Assembly: GCA_005408345.1 (NCBI GenBank)
Contig: SEMN01000121.1
Span: 314,501-378,500, forward strand
Source: Macquaria australasica
Lineage: Eukaryota; Chordata; Actinopteri; Centrarchiformes; Percichthyidae
Reading direction: 5' to 3'
DNA length: 64,000 nt
Numbering within the stretch: the first letter of the stretch is position 1; every line of letters starts with the position of its first letter. Position numbers and translations under genes: made by a program. Under the pieces are notes generated by a model. It did no database searches, had not been told where the DNA came from, and saw only the letters and a list, made by a program, of their open reading frames with translations. This document shows positions 1 to 30,480 of this stretch, one piece after another.

Positions 1-848
1 GAAGTTCGAGCCCCCTTGCTGTTTGGACACACAAACACATCCACATTCTATTATGGACCCCGTCCTTTCACCCTCTCCAGCTCGTTTGCCCAGTTGGTGG
101 AATATTAATTGCCCTCATCTCCTCTGTCCTTTCCTTTCTTACCTCAAAGCTCATTTTGGCTGTAAATGGGTCTTCCTCTGCATCATCCAAACCATCATCC
201 ATCCTCAAAGCCTGCATATCTGATTGGTGTTAATTAAGAGCAAATAGCTCAAGCAATGCATACATGTCACACATTTCAACATCATATTATACTTGTTATG
301 TATGTTTTCTGTAATTCTATATTTTCAAAACAGGAAAAAAACCCTTATAAAATTATCCCTCAGAGACTATTCTAAAAATGAGAATGTTCAAAATGCCAAT
401 CAGCCATGCCTGTCAGTCACATCGTGGCTCCGGAGGAACAGAGCAGACCTCAGTGCCCTTGAGTGTCTGCCTGCTAATGCAGGTTAATCCCTGCACTAGG
501 GCTGTGGCTACGGCTCTCGGAGGGTTAGTGTCATTAAGATGAGACAGGAGAGCCTCGCTAACCCTATTAGCTCAAGAGCTAAGATGATTTAGCTCTGACA
601 GCTTACCCACCAGCACAGAATCAAGGCCAACGCAGACTAAACAGCTTCTTAGAGCTGTCACAAGGCGGAGGGGGGTCACGTGCTTCATTTCAAAGAGATG
701 TGCAGTGTGTTAGGGCAGGGATACAGACTCTCAGGACCAGCAGAGTGAGGAGTTAATAATTCATACAAAGCATGTGAATCATCTGTTACTCTGTGTGTGT
801 GTGTGTGTATTTATGTGCAGTTTCATAGTGTATATGACCAAAGGATAC

Positions 849-19001
<18,153 letters not shown>

Positions 19002-19474
19002 TTCCACCTTTTAAAAGCAAATAGAGCCGATTGTATTGTTTTTTTATCAACAGCTTGTTGTTGCTTGTTCAGTCGGTTTTTCATACTAAGCTCCGTTTTC
19101 ACGATTCGTTCTTACTGCGCAGACTCGGATCTGCTCGCTGCTTCCGGTGTTGGTATCAGAAAGTGAGCGGCATAGCAGAGCAGACTCCAGTCTCCACGTT
19201 TATACGCCTGCGAGGAAGGAAGGACTTTGAGGCTGGCCAGTATTCATGTATGTCATGTAAAACCTTTGAATAAGTGTGTTATAGTAACGCTTTTCTGCTC
19301 ATCATGTCAACATCTGCTATTTAGTACATTCATGATATGTTATGTGGTGATACTTGCCTACTTTATGTGATACTGTACAACAGAGAGATGTCATGTATAT
19401 GTTGTGAATTGTAGGTAAAGATGACACAGACGGAGTGGCTGCTGGTGCGTGAATAAAAAGTCAGCTGCTGGACA
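19002..19474. promoter_or_regulatory. Shared divergent promoter of IFT122 and MBD4
   Basis: Only 473 bases separate the two start codons, which point away from each other. No TATA box is obvious. The MBD4 5' UTR probably has an intron, since a TTGTAG acceptor-like site lies near 19413. IFT122 and MBD4 are also adjacent in human 3q21, so the arrangement is old. Transcription starts are not visible from sequence alone. Confidence 0.7.
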
Positions 19475-22357
19475 ATGACTTCAACAGACTCCACCACTTC
19501 AGATACCACATCTGTCTCAACCGGGCTCCAAAACAACAATGCACTTCACTTCAAAATGCGCCCTACAAGCTGTGATATCCAGCTGGAGACCAGTGGAGAC
19601 GTAAATAACCAAAGTCGCAAGGACGAGGATGATTCGTGTCACACTTCCACAATGCCCCCTGGCTGGATCAGAGAGGTGAGGCAGAGGAAAGCAGGCAAGA
19701 CAGCAGGCAAACTGGACATCTACATTACAAGGTGATACAGTGTTTTCTTGTAATCCTCTCTGTATGTAATCATACCTCGCATCAAGACTAAGTGCACTGC
19801 AGATTCAGTTAGATCAGTGTCTAATGGGTCTTTCTGTCGTTTAAGTCCCCAAGGGCTGAAGTTCCGGTCAAGAGCATCCCTGCACGCTTTCCTCCTAAAA
19901 GATGGAGAAGGGAACTTAGACATAAACCTTTTTGATTTCACTGCATCCAAAGGCGATGATGTCACCACTCCCTCCCAAGTGAAACAGAGGAGGAGAAAGA
20001 AAAAACATGCAGATGGACAGCAGGAGAAAACAAGAGAAATACTGGATCCACCTCCGAATAAATCTAAGAGAGCCTCTTCCTCCCTCAAAAGCACTGAAGA
20101 AGAAAAAGTAAAGAGTGCAGAAGATACTAACCATATTAATACTGACATTGTACTAGAGGAGATAACACGTGTACTAGAAGTGTGTAATGACAAAACTGAT
20201 GAGACGGTGAAGTGTTGCATACAAGCCGCACCTTCAACCACAGTGGGTGACGTCAAACTGCAGAAGAGCCCTCAGAGGGTGGGCCTGTTGAGAGAGAAGC
20301 TACTCAGACTGTCTCCTTCCATTAACCAACAAAACACTTTCATTGTTCACACGGGCGAACAGGCAGCAGACTCGCAGCCTTCTGTCCCGACTCTGAATGT
20401 TGAACCTGCCACTGAGAGTGTGAACGAGGGTGAGGATGAACGAGGCGCAGATGAGATGCAGATTCACAGCAAAGGTGACAACAAGCCTAATTCTGAAGTG
20501 GAGGCTGATGCTGACAGTCACCGGGATGCGGAAGAGGAGGTGTTGTTACCTGACATCACTGAATCTCTCACTGGGAGCTTCACACCAGTGAGAGATTCCC
20601 AGAATAGTAAGCATGATCTACACTGTCTGACAGCTTGTAAAAGCAGCTGTTAAAGTTAGTTTTCTCTGGGTATACTTCTTTTTTAAACCCATATTTTATT
20701 TTTATTTCAGCATATTATACAGAGCACTACAATTTCACATTTTAACACGTCAGCTTTTCTTTATCCAGTTTCCAGCTGCCTTCACATTTTTCCAGTTATA
20801 AATACATAAAATTTCAAAGAAACCAAATACATTAAGTAACACAAAGAACCTAAAGCTAAAATAGGCTTGATGAGCCTTAGTGTGTATGTGATTTGTTCCA
20901 TTAGATAGATTTCCCATAGTTTTTGAATCCATATGCTGTATGAGGCAGGATCAGGTTTAAAGTAATAATTAATATGACTTGTAACAAGTAGTGTACTTCT
21001 TTACGGGCATCAGACACATAAATAATTAGTATGATTCATCTCTGGTGTCTGGAAGTGTCTTTGTAGTTACTTTCCTTTTGAACTCCCGCCAAGTATTTGA
21101 AACAGTCACCAGCTGTCCCTCCCTACATTGATTTATTTGTAAGGTGTTGTTTGGGTTCATGGGCAGGGATATTTGACATACTTTTATATCCTCATTTCTT
21201 ATTTGTAATGCTGTAAGGAACTGCTCTGTTGGAGTGGGAAACGTTCTCCCATTACTAATGTGTCATAAGAAATGTATTCTTTTTTAAATATACATACTGT
21301 CTGTCTGCCTAGAGTCAAAGAGCATGGAAGACAAACGGAAAACAAGCCTATATTTCAGCAGGAAACCTGTCAGGGATGGTAATGTTAAAATGGTTCATTT
21401 AATACAAAAAGCAGAGAAAGCCTGTGTATATAAAGTATACCTCAACATTTATGAACCAAAGTTGTGTGTGGCTTAAGGAGACATGTACACTGTCTGTACA
21501 CAGGCCTTAGCCCACCCAGGAGGAAGGCCTTCAAGAAGTGGACACCCCCTCGCTCTCCCTACAACCTCGTACAGGAAACCCTTTTCCACGACCCCTGGAA
21601 GCTCCTGGTGGCCACCATTTTTCTGAATAAGACCAGTGGTAAGATCTAACATACACATACACACATTACATTGCAACAGTATTGTACCAACCAGTACTCA
21701 AGTCTAGAATTTCTCAATTTAATATTTTTTTTACAATACTCCAGGCAAGATGGCCATACCAGTACTGTGGCAGTTCTTTGAGCGTTACCCGTCTGCAGAG
21801 GTGACCCGGGAGGCCGACTGGAAGCCCATGTCTGAACTTATGAAGCCACTAGGCCTGTATGAGCTTAGAGCCAAAACGCTCATCCGCTTCTCAGGTGAAT
21901 GTGCTTGTCCACTGTATGTGATGGATTACAGTATCTGCTTCTGTGTACATGCAGTATGTTTGTGCACAGTACAGTATTATTGCAGTGTTGTCACTAGATT
22001 TGTATGGTTTTTGTCAGAATATATGAAGCAATATCAGTAGCCAGAAAAACCTCACAATCTATTTTTCTCCTGTGTAGAAGAATATCTGACTAAACAGTGG
22101 CGTTACCCCATTGAGCTGCATGGTATTGGGAAGTATGGCAACGACTCCTACAGGATCTTCTGTGTGGGAGAATGGAGACAGGTGAGTGTAATCCCAACTG
22201 TTTTACTTTTGGTTGATTGCATTCGTTTTGTAATGACAATTCATGCCAAAACTGATATGTTATTGGTATTTTCATATCAAAGGTGACGCCTGAAGATCAC
22301 ATGTTAAACAAATACCACGCCTGGCTGTGGGAGAACCATGAAATGCTCGGAATCTGA
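19475..22357 (+). CDS. mbd4: MBD4, methyl-CpG-binding T:G mismatch DNA glycosylase
   Basis: Nuclear base-excision repair enzyme that removes thymine or uracil opposite guanine at deaminated methyl-CpG. Seven coding exons: 19475-19731, 19846-20606, 21313-21378, 21504-21638, 21745-21894, 22078-22181, 22283-22357, giving 515 residues with continuous phase. The methyl-CpG-binding domain is at about 60-118 (MPPGWIREVRQRKAG, then SPQGLKFRSRASLHAFL). A long, low-complexity acidic and lysine-rich linker follows. The helix-hairpin-helix glycosylase domain is at about 385-515 (FHDPWKLLVATIFLNKTSG, HGIGKYGNDSYRIF). The catalytic aspartate is the D of GNDSY, about residue 479. The start at 19475 is the first ATG of the open frame upstream of the MBD. 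A 3' end is marked by AATAAA at 22531. Confidence 0.97.
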
Positions 22358-22530
22358 AACACAAAGTATGAGGAACTGCGAAAATCATTTATATCACATA
22401 AACACTGCTGTTATCTAACAATGCTAGTGATTAACTTGCAAAGTTAAACCTGAATTCCTTCAATATTATGCAGTGACATTCTGAAGGTATCGGTGTTAGC
22501 CTTTCTGTAACAAACTTTGACTCAATGTGT

Positions 22531-22536
22531 AATAAA
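22531..22536 (+). terminator. MBD4 polyadenylation signal
   Basis: AATAAA lies 174 bases after the MBD4 stop codon, upstream of the next plus-strand gene. Position and hexamer fit the 3' end of MBD4. Confidence 0.7.
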
Positions 22537-22901
22537 ATGTTTTAAGTGGTTTAAAAGTTCAGATGATTCATGAGTGCATTATTCAGTCAGTCTGACTGGT
22601 TTTCTTGTGAATTCTGACTCCACAAAGCAGCTTCCTTTTCATGGGGGGTAACGTGATTCCCAAGGCAACTGTTGCCACCGCAAAACGCTCAGTGAATGCA
22701 CAGGCATGTCACTGTTTAATCTTTAACTAGTACCAGTACAGTAAATAGCTATATTCACATTTGGAGTTGTGTTATGATTTAATAGTATTGCAACTTTAAG
22801 AAGAAGATAATTAAACAGTGCAGGATTTGACACTTTGGAAAGTTTCATTCCACAAAGATTGGATTTCTCTTGTGGGCGAACAGAAGAACTTGAACTACAA
22901 A

Positions 22902-24061
22902 ATGAAACTACGTAAGAAAACAGCTTTGTTTTTTCCATTTGTTGTATATTTTGGTGTTACTAGCAAACATGTGCTGTGATTCTGTTTATCTTCATTACCA
23001 CAGCAGCCATCTCTATACCTTCCACGCCAGTGTGCATTCCTCACGATGCACCTGCTGTCCGGCAGAGTCGCTGCCTGGTGGTCACTCCCATGACATTTCC
23101 CATCATCTCAGACTCTGCCCGGCTGTGGACAAGCAATCAGGTGAGCAGAGATTAATTGACACTCTGTTCATTGGCTGACTGATCTCCTGTCTCAAAGGTA
23201 GATGGTGTTTGCTTTGAGGTAAAAAAAAAGGGATATAATACTTCCATAAATCTGCTCCCTAGAGTATTCCAAGACTGAACCCTTTACATCCACCTTTGGT
23301 CCATAAACGCACTGTGAGTCTGGAGACGCCAGCTGTTCACCACCACAACCACCAGAGGACACTCATCTTGCAGAGGAGGGAGCATTACAGGTAGGACCGT
23401 CTGACCAGTACCTCACTGTAACTGATAGATTGATAGATAGATTTTTGTACTGAGAATTACTGATGCCATTGCCATCTTTGCTTTGGAAAGCTGAGTTCAA
23501 AGTCACTGACTTGTAGTTGGTTGGTGTGTTAGGTATCATCAAGTGTGGCGAAAACCCTTTTATGGAACCAGCAGTGAGAGGGAAGAGTACAGGTAAAATA
23601 ATGAACACTTTCACTTTTATCCTCTCAATCTCTCCTTAATGGGGGTTGCATTACATACTGCATATTTTACTTCTTAATGTTCATTGGTGACAAAGAAAAG
23701 TCGTTCTCTTGCCTGTAGGAAGGAGTTGCGAGAGCAGTTAAAGAGGCAGATAGAGGAGAAATGTGTAGCACTGAAGCTGCAGCTGGCCAGTAAAGTGAAT
23801 GAAGCAGATTATCTACAAGAAATGGACCGCCTTGCCCTGTCCAGTGAAAGAGAGCAAAGGATCCAGCACAGCAAAGCAATGACAGCTTACAGAGATGAGA
23901 ACAAGAGGGTATAGTCCCACACGACACATACATTATGTATCCACTGCTAATGCTTTTGTGTTTATGCCCCTTATGGTTGTGTCCTGAAAATGGTTCAATA
24001 TGCTGGTTGCTCTCAGGTTACAACAATATAGGGAGTGTTTGAGGTCTTTCTCTTATCTCTG

Positions 24062-24125
<64 letters not shown>

Positions 24126-24236
24126 CTAATGGAGCAGAGGTGGAGGGACAGAGCACTAACACGCTCCCAGGAGGTCCTGAAGGAGAGAGCGCTGCTGAGC
24201 CTCAACCCCATTAACTGGAGTGGAACACTGAAATAG
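22902..24236 (+). CDS. Unrecognised 211-residue coiled-coil protein
   Basis: I do not recognise this gene. Six coding exons join in continuous phase: 22902-22911 (ten bases, Met-Lys-Leu plus one base), 23004-23140, 23263-23390, 23533-23592, 23719-23908, 24126-24236. All introns are GT-AG. The first ~90 residues are proline- and histidine-rich without a signal peptide or membrane segment. A motif HYRYHQVWRKPFYG precedes a charged helix at about 112-200 (EEYRKELREQLKRQIEEK, ALSSEREQRIQHSKAM, AYRDENKRLMEQRWRD) that looks like coiled coil. The protein ends LLSLNPINWSGTLK. This layout resembles small ciliary or sperm-tail coiled-coil proteins, but that is inference. It lies tail to tail with CRELD1 and 545 bases after MBD4. 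Confidence 0.8.
24063..24123 (+). repeat. (TG)n microsatellite at a splice acceptor
   Basis: About 30 TG units run directly into the TAG acceptor of the last exon (24126) of the coiled-coil gene. The array therefore takes the place of the usual pyrimidine tract. Confidence 0.97.
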
Positions 24237-26014
24237 GTTGAACCTCAACATCCAGTCAAAACCTGAGACTCAGGCCTCGCTGTAGCACTTGGGCATGCAT
24301 GAATGGGATGCAACATATAGAGTACATGTAATTAGTGCTGCGATAGCCATTGAAGGAACTTACTGTAAGAGGGATGTTTCTACGATTTTCTAAACTGGGA
24401 AGAACCAAATGAAGCTCTTCACCTTTCTTATGAATATATAAGAATGCTTACTTTAAAAAGGTTCTCTTATCTGCTGCTTTGGGTTCCAATACAGTAAATC
24501 CAAGATTTAAGAGTACTATAACATTGTCAGACTTATGGTCAGTTTTTTTTAAAATTTCGAAATCGATGCAGAACCAGAAACAGCGTCTTTTTTATGCCAT
24601 GCGTTCTTCTTCTTCATCAAAACCTACATTACCCACAATGCAACTTGACCGCCAACAGTTCTGTTGCAGATTTGGGTGTCTTATGCAGATTCTTTTCATT
24701 TTCAAACTTGTAGTCTTCAGCCCCAAACAACATTTTTTTAAAAAAATCCAATTTCACACAGCTCCATCTGGAGCCACAAGACTTTATACAATTTTTGCAG
24801 TAGTGCTCCCCAAGAAAACAAGGAACAAACAGACTTTGATGTGTAAAATCAGTGGAGTTACCCTTTAAGGGTTTCTCCCAGTCACTGACTTCCTGCATTC
24901 CCTATAATTTTATAATGCAACATGCAATTGTAGTAAAATCATTTTCCACAAGCTAGATTGTATTTCCTCATTCTGTTTATGTAAAGAGCAGAGGCAGCTT
25001 GACAAAATTAAATAAAATAAATAAATAAAAAAACATGAGGAGTGACAGACTTTTTATTGTAAAGCAAACATCTATAATGAATAATGACTCTTGTGGACAA
25101 CATTCCATTCTAGGAAAACCAAAGATAAATGAGATGGACGGGTATGAAGTGATGCTTCAGTGGCTTCCTTACATGATGCTACTATATCTGCTGCTAGAAT
25201 TACTATTGAACAGATTAAAAAACTGCATTGACTATGCACACAAAAATACACAGAGGAAATGTCAAGAGTTAAATATGATAAACATCTTCCCAATAAATAT
25301 TGCTTTCAAAATAAATTAAAGGCAACAGAAAATGGCTTTAATCATCCAGATTACCAAAGCACATTTCCTCACACACTCATTACGTGGTCTACAGCAGTAA
25401 TGTTGGTGATCCAGCAGCTGTCAAAGTCCTTCTTCCATGCCAAAGTAGACAATAAATTAACACATACAACGTAGTACCTTTCATTTCAAATCCTATTTTC
25501 ATGCATTATTACTAAAAAGAATCATTCAGTAAGTAAGGAGGTAAAAAGTCATTCTGTGAACATAAATAACCGGTGGTTCATAATGGAAATATCCCAGAGA
25601 TTCGATGAGCTTTCTTTTTGGTGCTCATACGACATCATTTCTTGAGCAACATCGAGGCCAAACGAGACATCCAAATGCATAATAGATTTTAACAATCAGT
25701 AGTGGTCTTCATGTCACCCTTATTCCCAACAAAGTCGAGGTAGGTGATTAGGTTCAGTTCCTTTATATCAGTGCAGTGTTGCTTTGTTATTCCTCTTCAC
25801 GATTCACGGCTTCATAGCCTTCAAGTTCTCGCCTTTTTCCTGCATTATCCTATTCATAAACATAAATGAACCCAAGCCCTTTCAAGTAACTCCCCAATCC
25901 TAAATCAGTCCCTGAAAGGCTAGCATTGTAGGGATAGTTTCCTGCCCCCAGTTGGGTCTTATTCACCCTAACTGGCTGGTTCCAAGGCTTTCTCAAACCG
26001 TGGCCCCAGACAGT
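24237..26014. other. Intergenic interval with two converging 3' UTRs
   Basis: This lies between the coiled-coil gene (plus) and CRELD1 (minus). An AAATAAA-rich run at about 25005-25030 could end the plus-strand transcript. A minus-strand AATAAA (plus TTTATT at 25053-25058) would end CRELD1, giving it a 3' UTR of about 950 bases. A stretch near 24590-24860 (CCCACAATGCAACTTG and following) looks like an old interspersed repeat. I see no further coding sequence. Confidence 0.5.
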
Positions 26015-29000
26015 CTAGCGTCCCTTCAGAAATCCATCCAGCATGTAGTCTCCCTTTTCTGTCAGCCAGTATCCGGCCATAGCAGCCACGCCTCCAATGA
26101 AAATGGCCGTGAAAACCATGTCACCCTTAGCAGCGAGCGTAGCTAAGGCACAGATTACAACACCGAAGAACATCTGCTGCAGTACAAGGACCTCATCGTC
26201 TGTCATGTCGTCAAACAGCCCCTTCTCTGGGCCAGCTGAGGAGGTAGAGGAAAAGAAACTTAGCCAACAGTTCTGAGAAGCTGTCAACAATATATGTGTT
26301 TGTATATTTACTGCTACGAATACTTACCAGGAGGCTTATTCTCAACACAGATGCTATCTCTTCTAATGAATCCTTCAGCACAGTCACAGTGGAAGGAGCC
26401 CTCCTCATTGATACAGGCCTCATTAAGTCCTGGGCATGCTATTGCACGCTCACTACATTCATCTATATCTGTGAGAGAAAGCAAAGAAAAACTGTTGAAG
26501 GAAATCAGGAAAAAGGTACAGAGGTGTGGCTTGAAAATTCAGTAAATAAGTGGTATATCCTTACCGAGACACTTTGCTCCTTTCAATTTGTAGCCACGTG
26601 AACATTTCTTACAGCGGGCAGGACCACTACCCATGCAGCCTACACATGCCTGGTCACAGCCTGGATACGACAAAAGCACAGGGGTCAAATTTACGTGCTA
26701 AACTTGGGATTAAGTGCTATATTATATACATAACTATACATTTGTCACACTGGAAAATGTTGTCGTTCCCACAAAAAAAAATGCAACTAATGAAGTTTAC
26801 AATAACCACCCAACTAGAGCTGCAATGATTAGTCAACAGAAAACGAATTGGCAACTATTTTGATAAATCGATTAATAATTTAATAAATTAAAATTTTTTA
26901 CTGGTTCTACCTTCTCAAATGTGAAGATTTCCTGCTTTTCTTTGACATGACGGTAAACTGAATGTCTTTGGGTTTTGGACTGTTCGTCGAATAAAATAAG
27001 CAATTTGAATACAAATTCATTGAGCTGTGGGAAATTTTAAGAGGCATTTTTCACTATTTTCTGATATTTTATAGAAAAAACAATGAATCGAGAAAATAAT
27101 CAGCAGAATAATCGATAATGAAAATAATCGTCAGTTGCAGCACTACACTCAACCAACAACACAGAAACCATTTATATTTTGTGATGAGACACAGTAGATT
27201 TTTTATTATAATTTCAGCAATGTTGCAAATGTAACTAAAAATCTGCATCTTCTCTGACAAATCTACAAATCTTGTTGGAATCGTACTTGCATGCTTTCAT
27301 TAGACACAATACAGTACACTGACACCAGTGACTACACAAGAGAGCATACCTCTGCATTCATACGATCCCTCTGTGTTGTGACAGTAGGTGTTAGAAGGAC
27401 AACGAGCCAGCTCTGTACCACACTCGTCAATGTCTAAGAGACATACAAGGGCAGTCAAACAACACACATCCAGAAAACTGGCACAGAGTCAGTGAAATGT
27501 TACCACACGACCTCTAAAGCCAAACTCACCCACGCACTTGTTGTCGTGAAGGATCCAGCCAGGTTTGCAGTCAAGGCATTTGTAGTCCTGCGGCCCTGAG
27601 CATTTCTTACATGAGTGGTAGCAAGCTGCAAAGGACGAAAGGCGAGGAGACAGTTGGGAGGGTCAATTTTAGATGACCTCAAACAGAATTAAATACATGT
27701 AGAGGGTTGAAAGAGTTGTCTGAATCTAGGGCACCTGCACAGGCTCCTGTGCTGTCGTTGGAGCTTTTCTCTCTATAGTAGCCATCAGCACAGCTCTGGC
27801 ACAGACGGCCCGAGTATCCGGGATCACAGACACACTCTCCATCTCCCAGGCGAGTCCCCTCCCCCTCGCAGCGGCCCAGACCGCCACACACACCACCAGG
27901 GCCGGATGGACACTCTGTATTGGATAAATATGCTATTAGTGGTATTCTGGAACTCTTAAAAACCAAGGCTCTGAATTAGCATGGTGATTTTATAAAGTCC
28001 AAGTCATTCTTCACATAGGACAACCAAGGACAAATGAGGTTTAGCATGGTAAGGTCTTCTGTACTGATATCAGGAAACATCCGTTTAATTCTTCATGTTT
28101 TTCACACCTTTGCAGTCTGGTCCAAAGCGTCCAGGTGGACAGCAGAGTCTCAGCTCCTCTATGCACAGCCACTCAAACAGGTCCGGTGCCTCCTGCTGCC
28201 TGCAGGTCACATACATTACATCATGGCAGTCATGGAGTTAAAACAGGGGCATGGCAATACATCTTAACAAAACATAGCTACACACACAGCTGGGGCCAAT
28301 ACTGTCTCAATTTAAAAAAATAAATGTGTGATTAAAACTAATTTAATTACAGGATAAATTAGACAAATTTAAGACAGACTATTTAAGAGATTAAAACAAT
28401 AAGGACACTCATTACTTAAATACTGAATGAGGATATTCCTAATTTTTGTTTTCCCATGAAATTGCAGCTAATTTAGAATTAGTTGTTTCTCTCTGTGATT
28501 CACCAACACATTCTACTACATAATGGACATATCACATTTACCTGTGGAACCACCATGTCTCCACTTGGTCCTCTATCTGCTCCAGCAGCTGGTTACATTC
28601 AAAATCTGTTTTCTCGCAAGCAGCTTCTACTATCTCTAGAAGCCGAGTCTCACTGAAACAAGAGGCCAGCAATTAGAGATGCACTAGAGATGCACAACAA
28701 AAGAACAGATGCTGCCCCCCCCACCCCCACCCAAAAGAATAGCAGAGCTTTGGTCTGGTCCACTGAGAGGATTCCCTCCCCTCAGTGGGCTGTAACATTT
28801 AAAATAGTCTTATGTAATCACTCACACATTACAAAAGATCATACAAATGTGCAGGGAGGACTTCCGAAACTGAATCGCATTATTCAGGACTGGAGGTTGG
28901 AGTTGGTTGTGTAACATCATAAATACATTTTCTACCATAATTTGCTTTATCTGTTAGTCTTGCATTTGTGATACAAAGTGTTGACTCGCTGCACACTCAA

Positions 29001-29349
29001 GTAAATAAATAAGAAAACTATGATTTTTGAAAAACTCAAAGTATAAAGTTACTCCAATTAAAACTCTCTCTTACCTGCGTGCATACTTAGCCAGCTTTTC
29101 TTCTTCCCAGGCAGTGTTACCTCCCCCAAAGTTCTTGTTGGCTGTCTTCTCCAAGCCCTAAAAAGAGGGAGATTTCAGGACTCAGGAACACTGAAAAACT
29201 TGGTGCATGGTACATTAACTCAACCGCAGTACCTTAATGAAACTCTCTGTGAGTTTTCGGCAGGTCTGGCATGGCGCAGTCTGGACTCTCACCACAGAGA
29301 GCTCTGCGAGAAGCACCAGAGCAGGCAGGAACGGCCAAGCCCACCACAT
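26015..29349 (-). CDS. creld1: CRELD1, cysteine-rich protein with EGF-like domains 1
   Basis: ER/cell-surface glycoprotein linked in vertebrates to heart cushion development and calcineurin-NFAT signalling. Ten coding exons, 5' to 3': 29233-29349, 29075-29157, 28542-28652, 28108-28199, 27735-27914, 27530-27625, 27350-27433, 26565-26660, 26328-26462, 26015-26235, giving 404 residues with continuous phase. A signal peptide occupies residues 1 to about 24 (WPFLPALVLLAELSV). The WE region follows (NFGGGNTAWEEEKLAKY). Then come EGF and laminin-type EGF modules (CDPGYSGRLCQSCADGYY), two furin-like cysteine repeats (CYHSCKKCSGP, CDQACVGCMGSG) and two calcium-binding EGF modules starting DIDEC and DEC. 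The C-terminus has two membrane segments (MFFGVVICALATLA, VFTAIFIGGVAAMAGYWL). The two membrane segments favour CRELD1 over CRELD2. In human it also lies next to IL17RC. Confidence 0.96.
26816..27146. repeat. Short interspersed repeat with inverted ends, CRELD1 intron
   Basis: The stretch begins AGAGCTGCAATGATTAGTCAAC and ends in its rough inverse (GTCAGTTGCAGCACTA). The interior is rich in ATCGATTA / AATAATCG palindromic bits. This is the look of a MITE-like element that is very common in fish introns. Family assignment is from general memory and was not checked. Confidence 0.65.
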
Positions 29350-29355
29350 GATCCT

Positions 29356-29387
<32 letters not shown>

Positions 29388-30480
29388 AAACCAGTAATGT
29401 ATGACAAATGTTCGGGTTTAAATACTTCTCATTGATCATCAAATACACTTATGCTTTAAGAAAAGCGTGACCTATCGTGTTTCCCCAGAGACCCTGACAT
29501 AACTTATATTAACTTACATTAACTTACTAGATGCTATATACTATTACTGTATGTAGAGGGGGTGGACAAAACAACAAGAACATCTGTACAACACAAAGCA
29601 ATCCAAAGCCATACAACATATACTAGCTTTTGTGAAGCATAATGTCCAGTATTTATTGGGACAGTGTCAGAGTGGTGATAAATTCACTATGATTTTTTTT
29701 AAGCTGTAGTTTTTTTGTAGTTGAACCGGATTGCATTATACTGCTGTCCTGTTATTTAGTTCACCCCGTGTGACTTCAAATGTATTACTATGATTTTCAC
29801 ACAGACTTCAAGTTATTTTCATAATTAGGGTGAAATTTAAACACCCCAAGTACCCTACGCACAATGCAATCCTCACGTAGCTCAGTGACGGGTCTCCACA
29901 TGTTGTTATATTCATTCGGTCTTGTTAGAAAAGCTTTAAAAAAAAAAAAAAAACACACAGTCTTCTTTCACTGTTAGCTTAGCTAGCTCAGCATCAGCAC
30001 CGCACAAAATTAGCCAACTAGCAGCTGGCTACGGTCAACATTCAGCTGCTAGCCTGGGCTAACCGTGTCTATCACAGACAACTAATCTGTCCGGTGCATC
30101 TTTAAAGCCTGTTGGAACCAGCGATAGAGTCCTCCTGGCGATATGTAACGTCAAATATCTGTTAAGTCATCTTTATTGCGGTTATTCTGGAATTAGCGAG
30201 CCGAGTCGTTTTCGTCGCTTATTCTGGTCTTACCTTATCGCAAAGCCACCACGTCCGCTGCGCCGCCGATGGTTGTCCCGATTCCCTGCTGGTTCGCACG
30301 ATTCACAGGAAGAGCTTCACATCGTGGACAGCCACTTTTTAATGCTCCAGGTGTGCCGTTTTTAGTTGGCCGGCCCAGCTGAATGACTGGCTGGGTAACG
30401 CTGGGGATGAATCAACGAGCGGCTTCCACTCGGTTCCGTTTTCGGTGCAGCCGAGCCACGCAGGATACGGCACCGCCCAA
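29350..30480 (-). promoter_or_regulatory. CRELD1 5' leader intron and promoter region
   Basis: A minus-strand donor (GATAAG|GTAAGACC, exon ending 30234) marks a likely non-coding first exon reaching up to about 30300. It would be spliced to the coding exon that contains the ATG at 29349. The stretch 30180-30480 is GC-rich with many CpGs, unlike its surroundings, and fits a housekeeping promoter. The intron holds a CA array near 29367 and an A run at 29938. Position of transcription start is inferred. Confidence 0.55.

Noticed and set aside
19720..20256. 178-codon minus-strand open frame
   Set aside because: It lies antisense to MBD4 exon 2 and mirrors its lysine/glutamate-rich linker codons. 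It has no splice partners and no recognisable domain.
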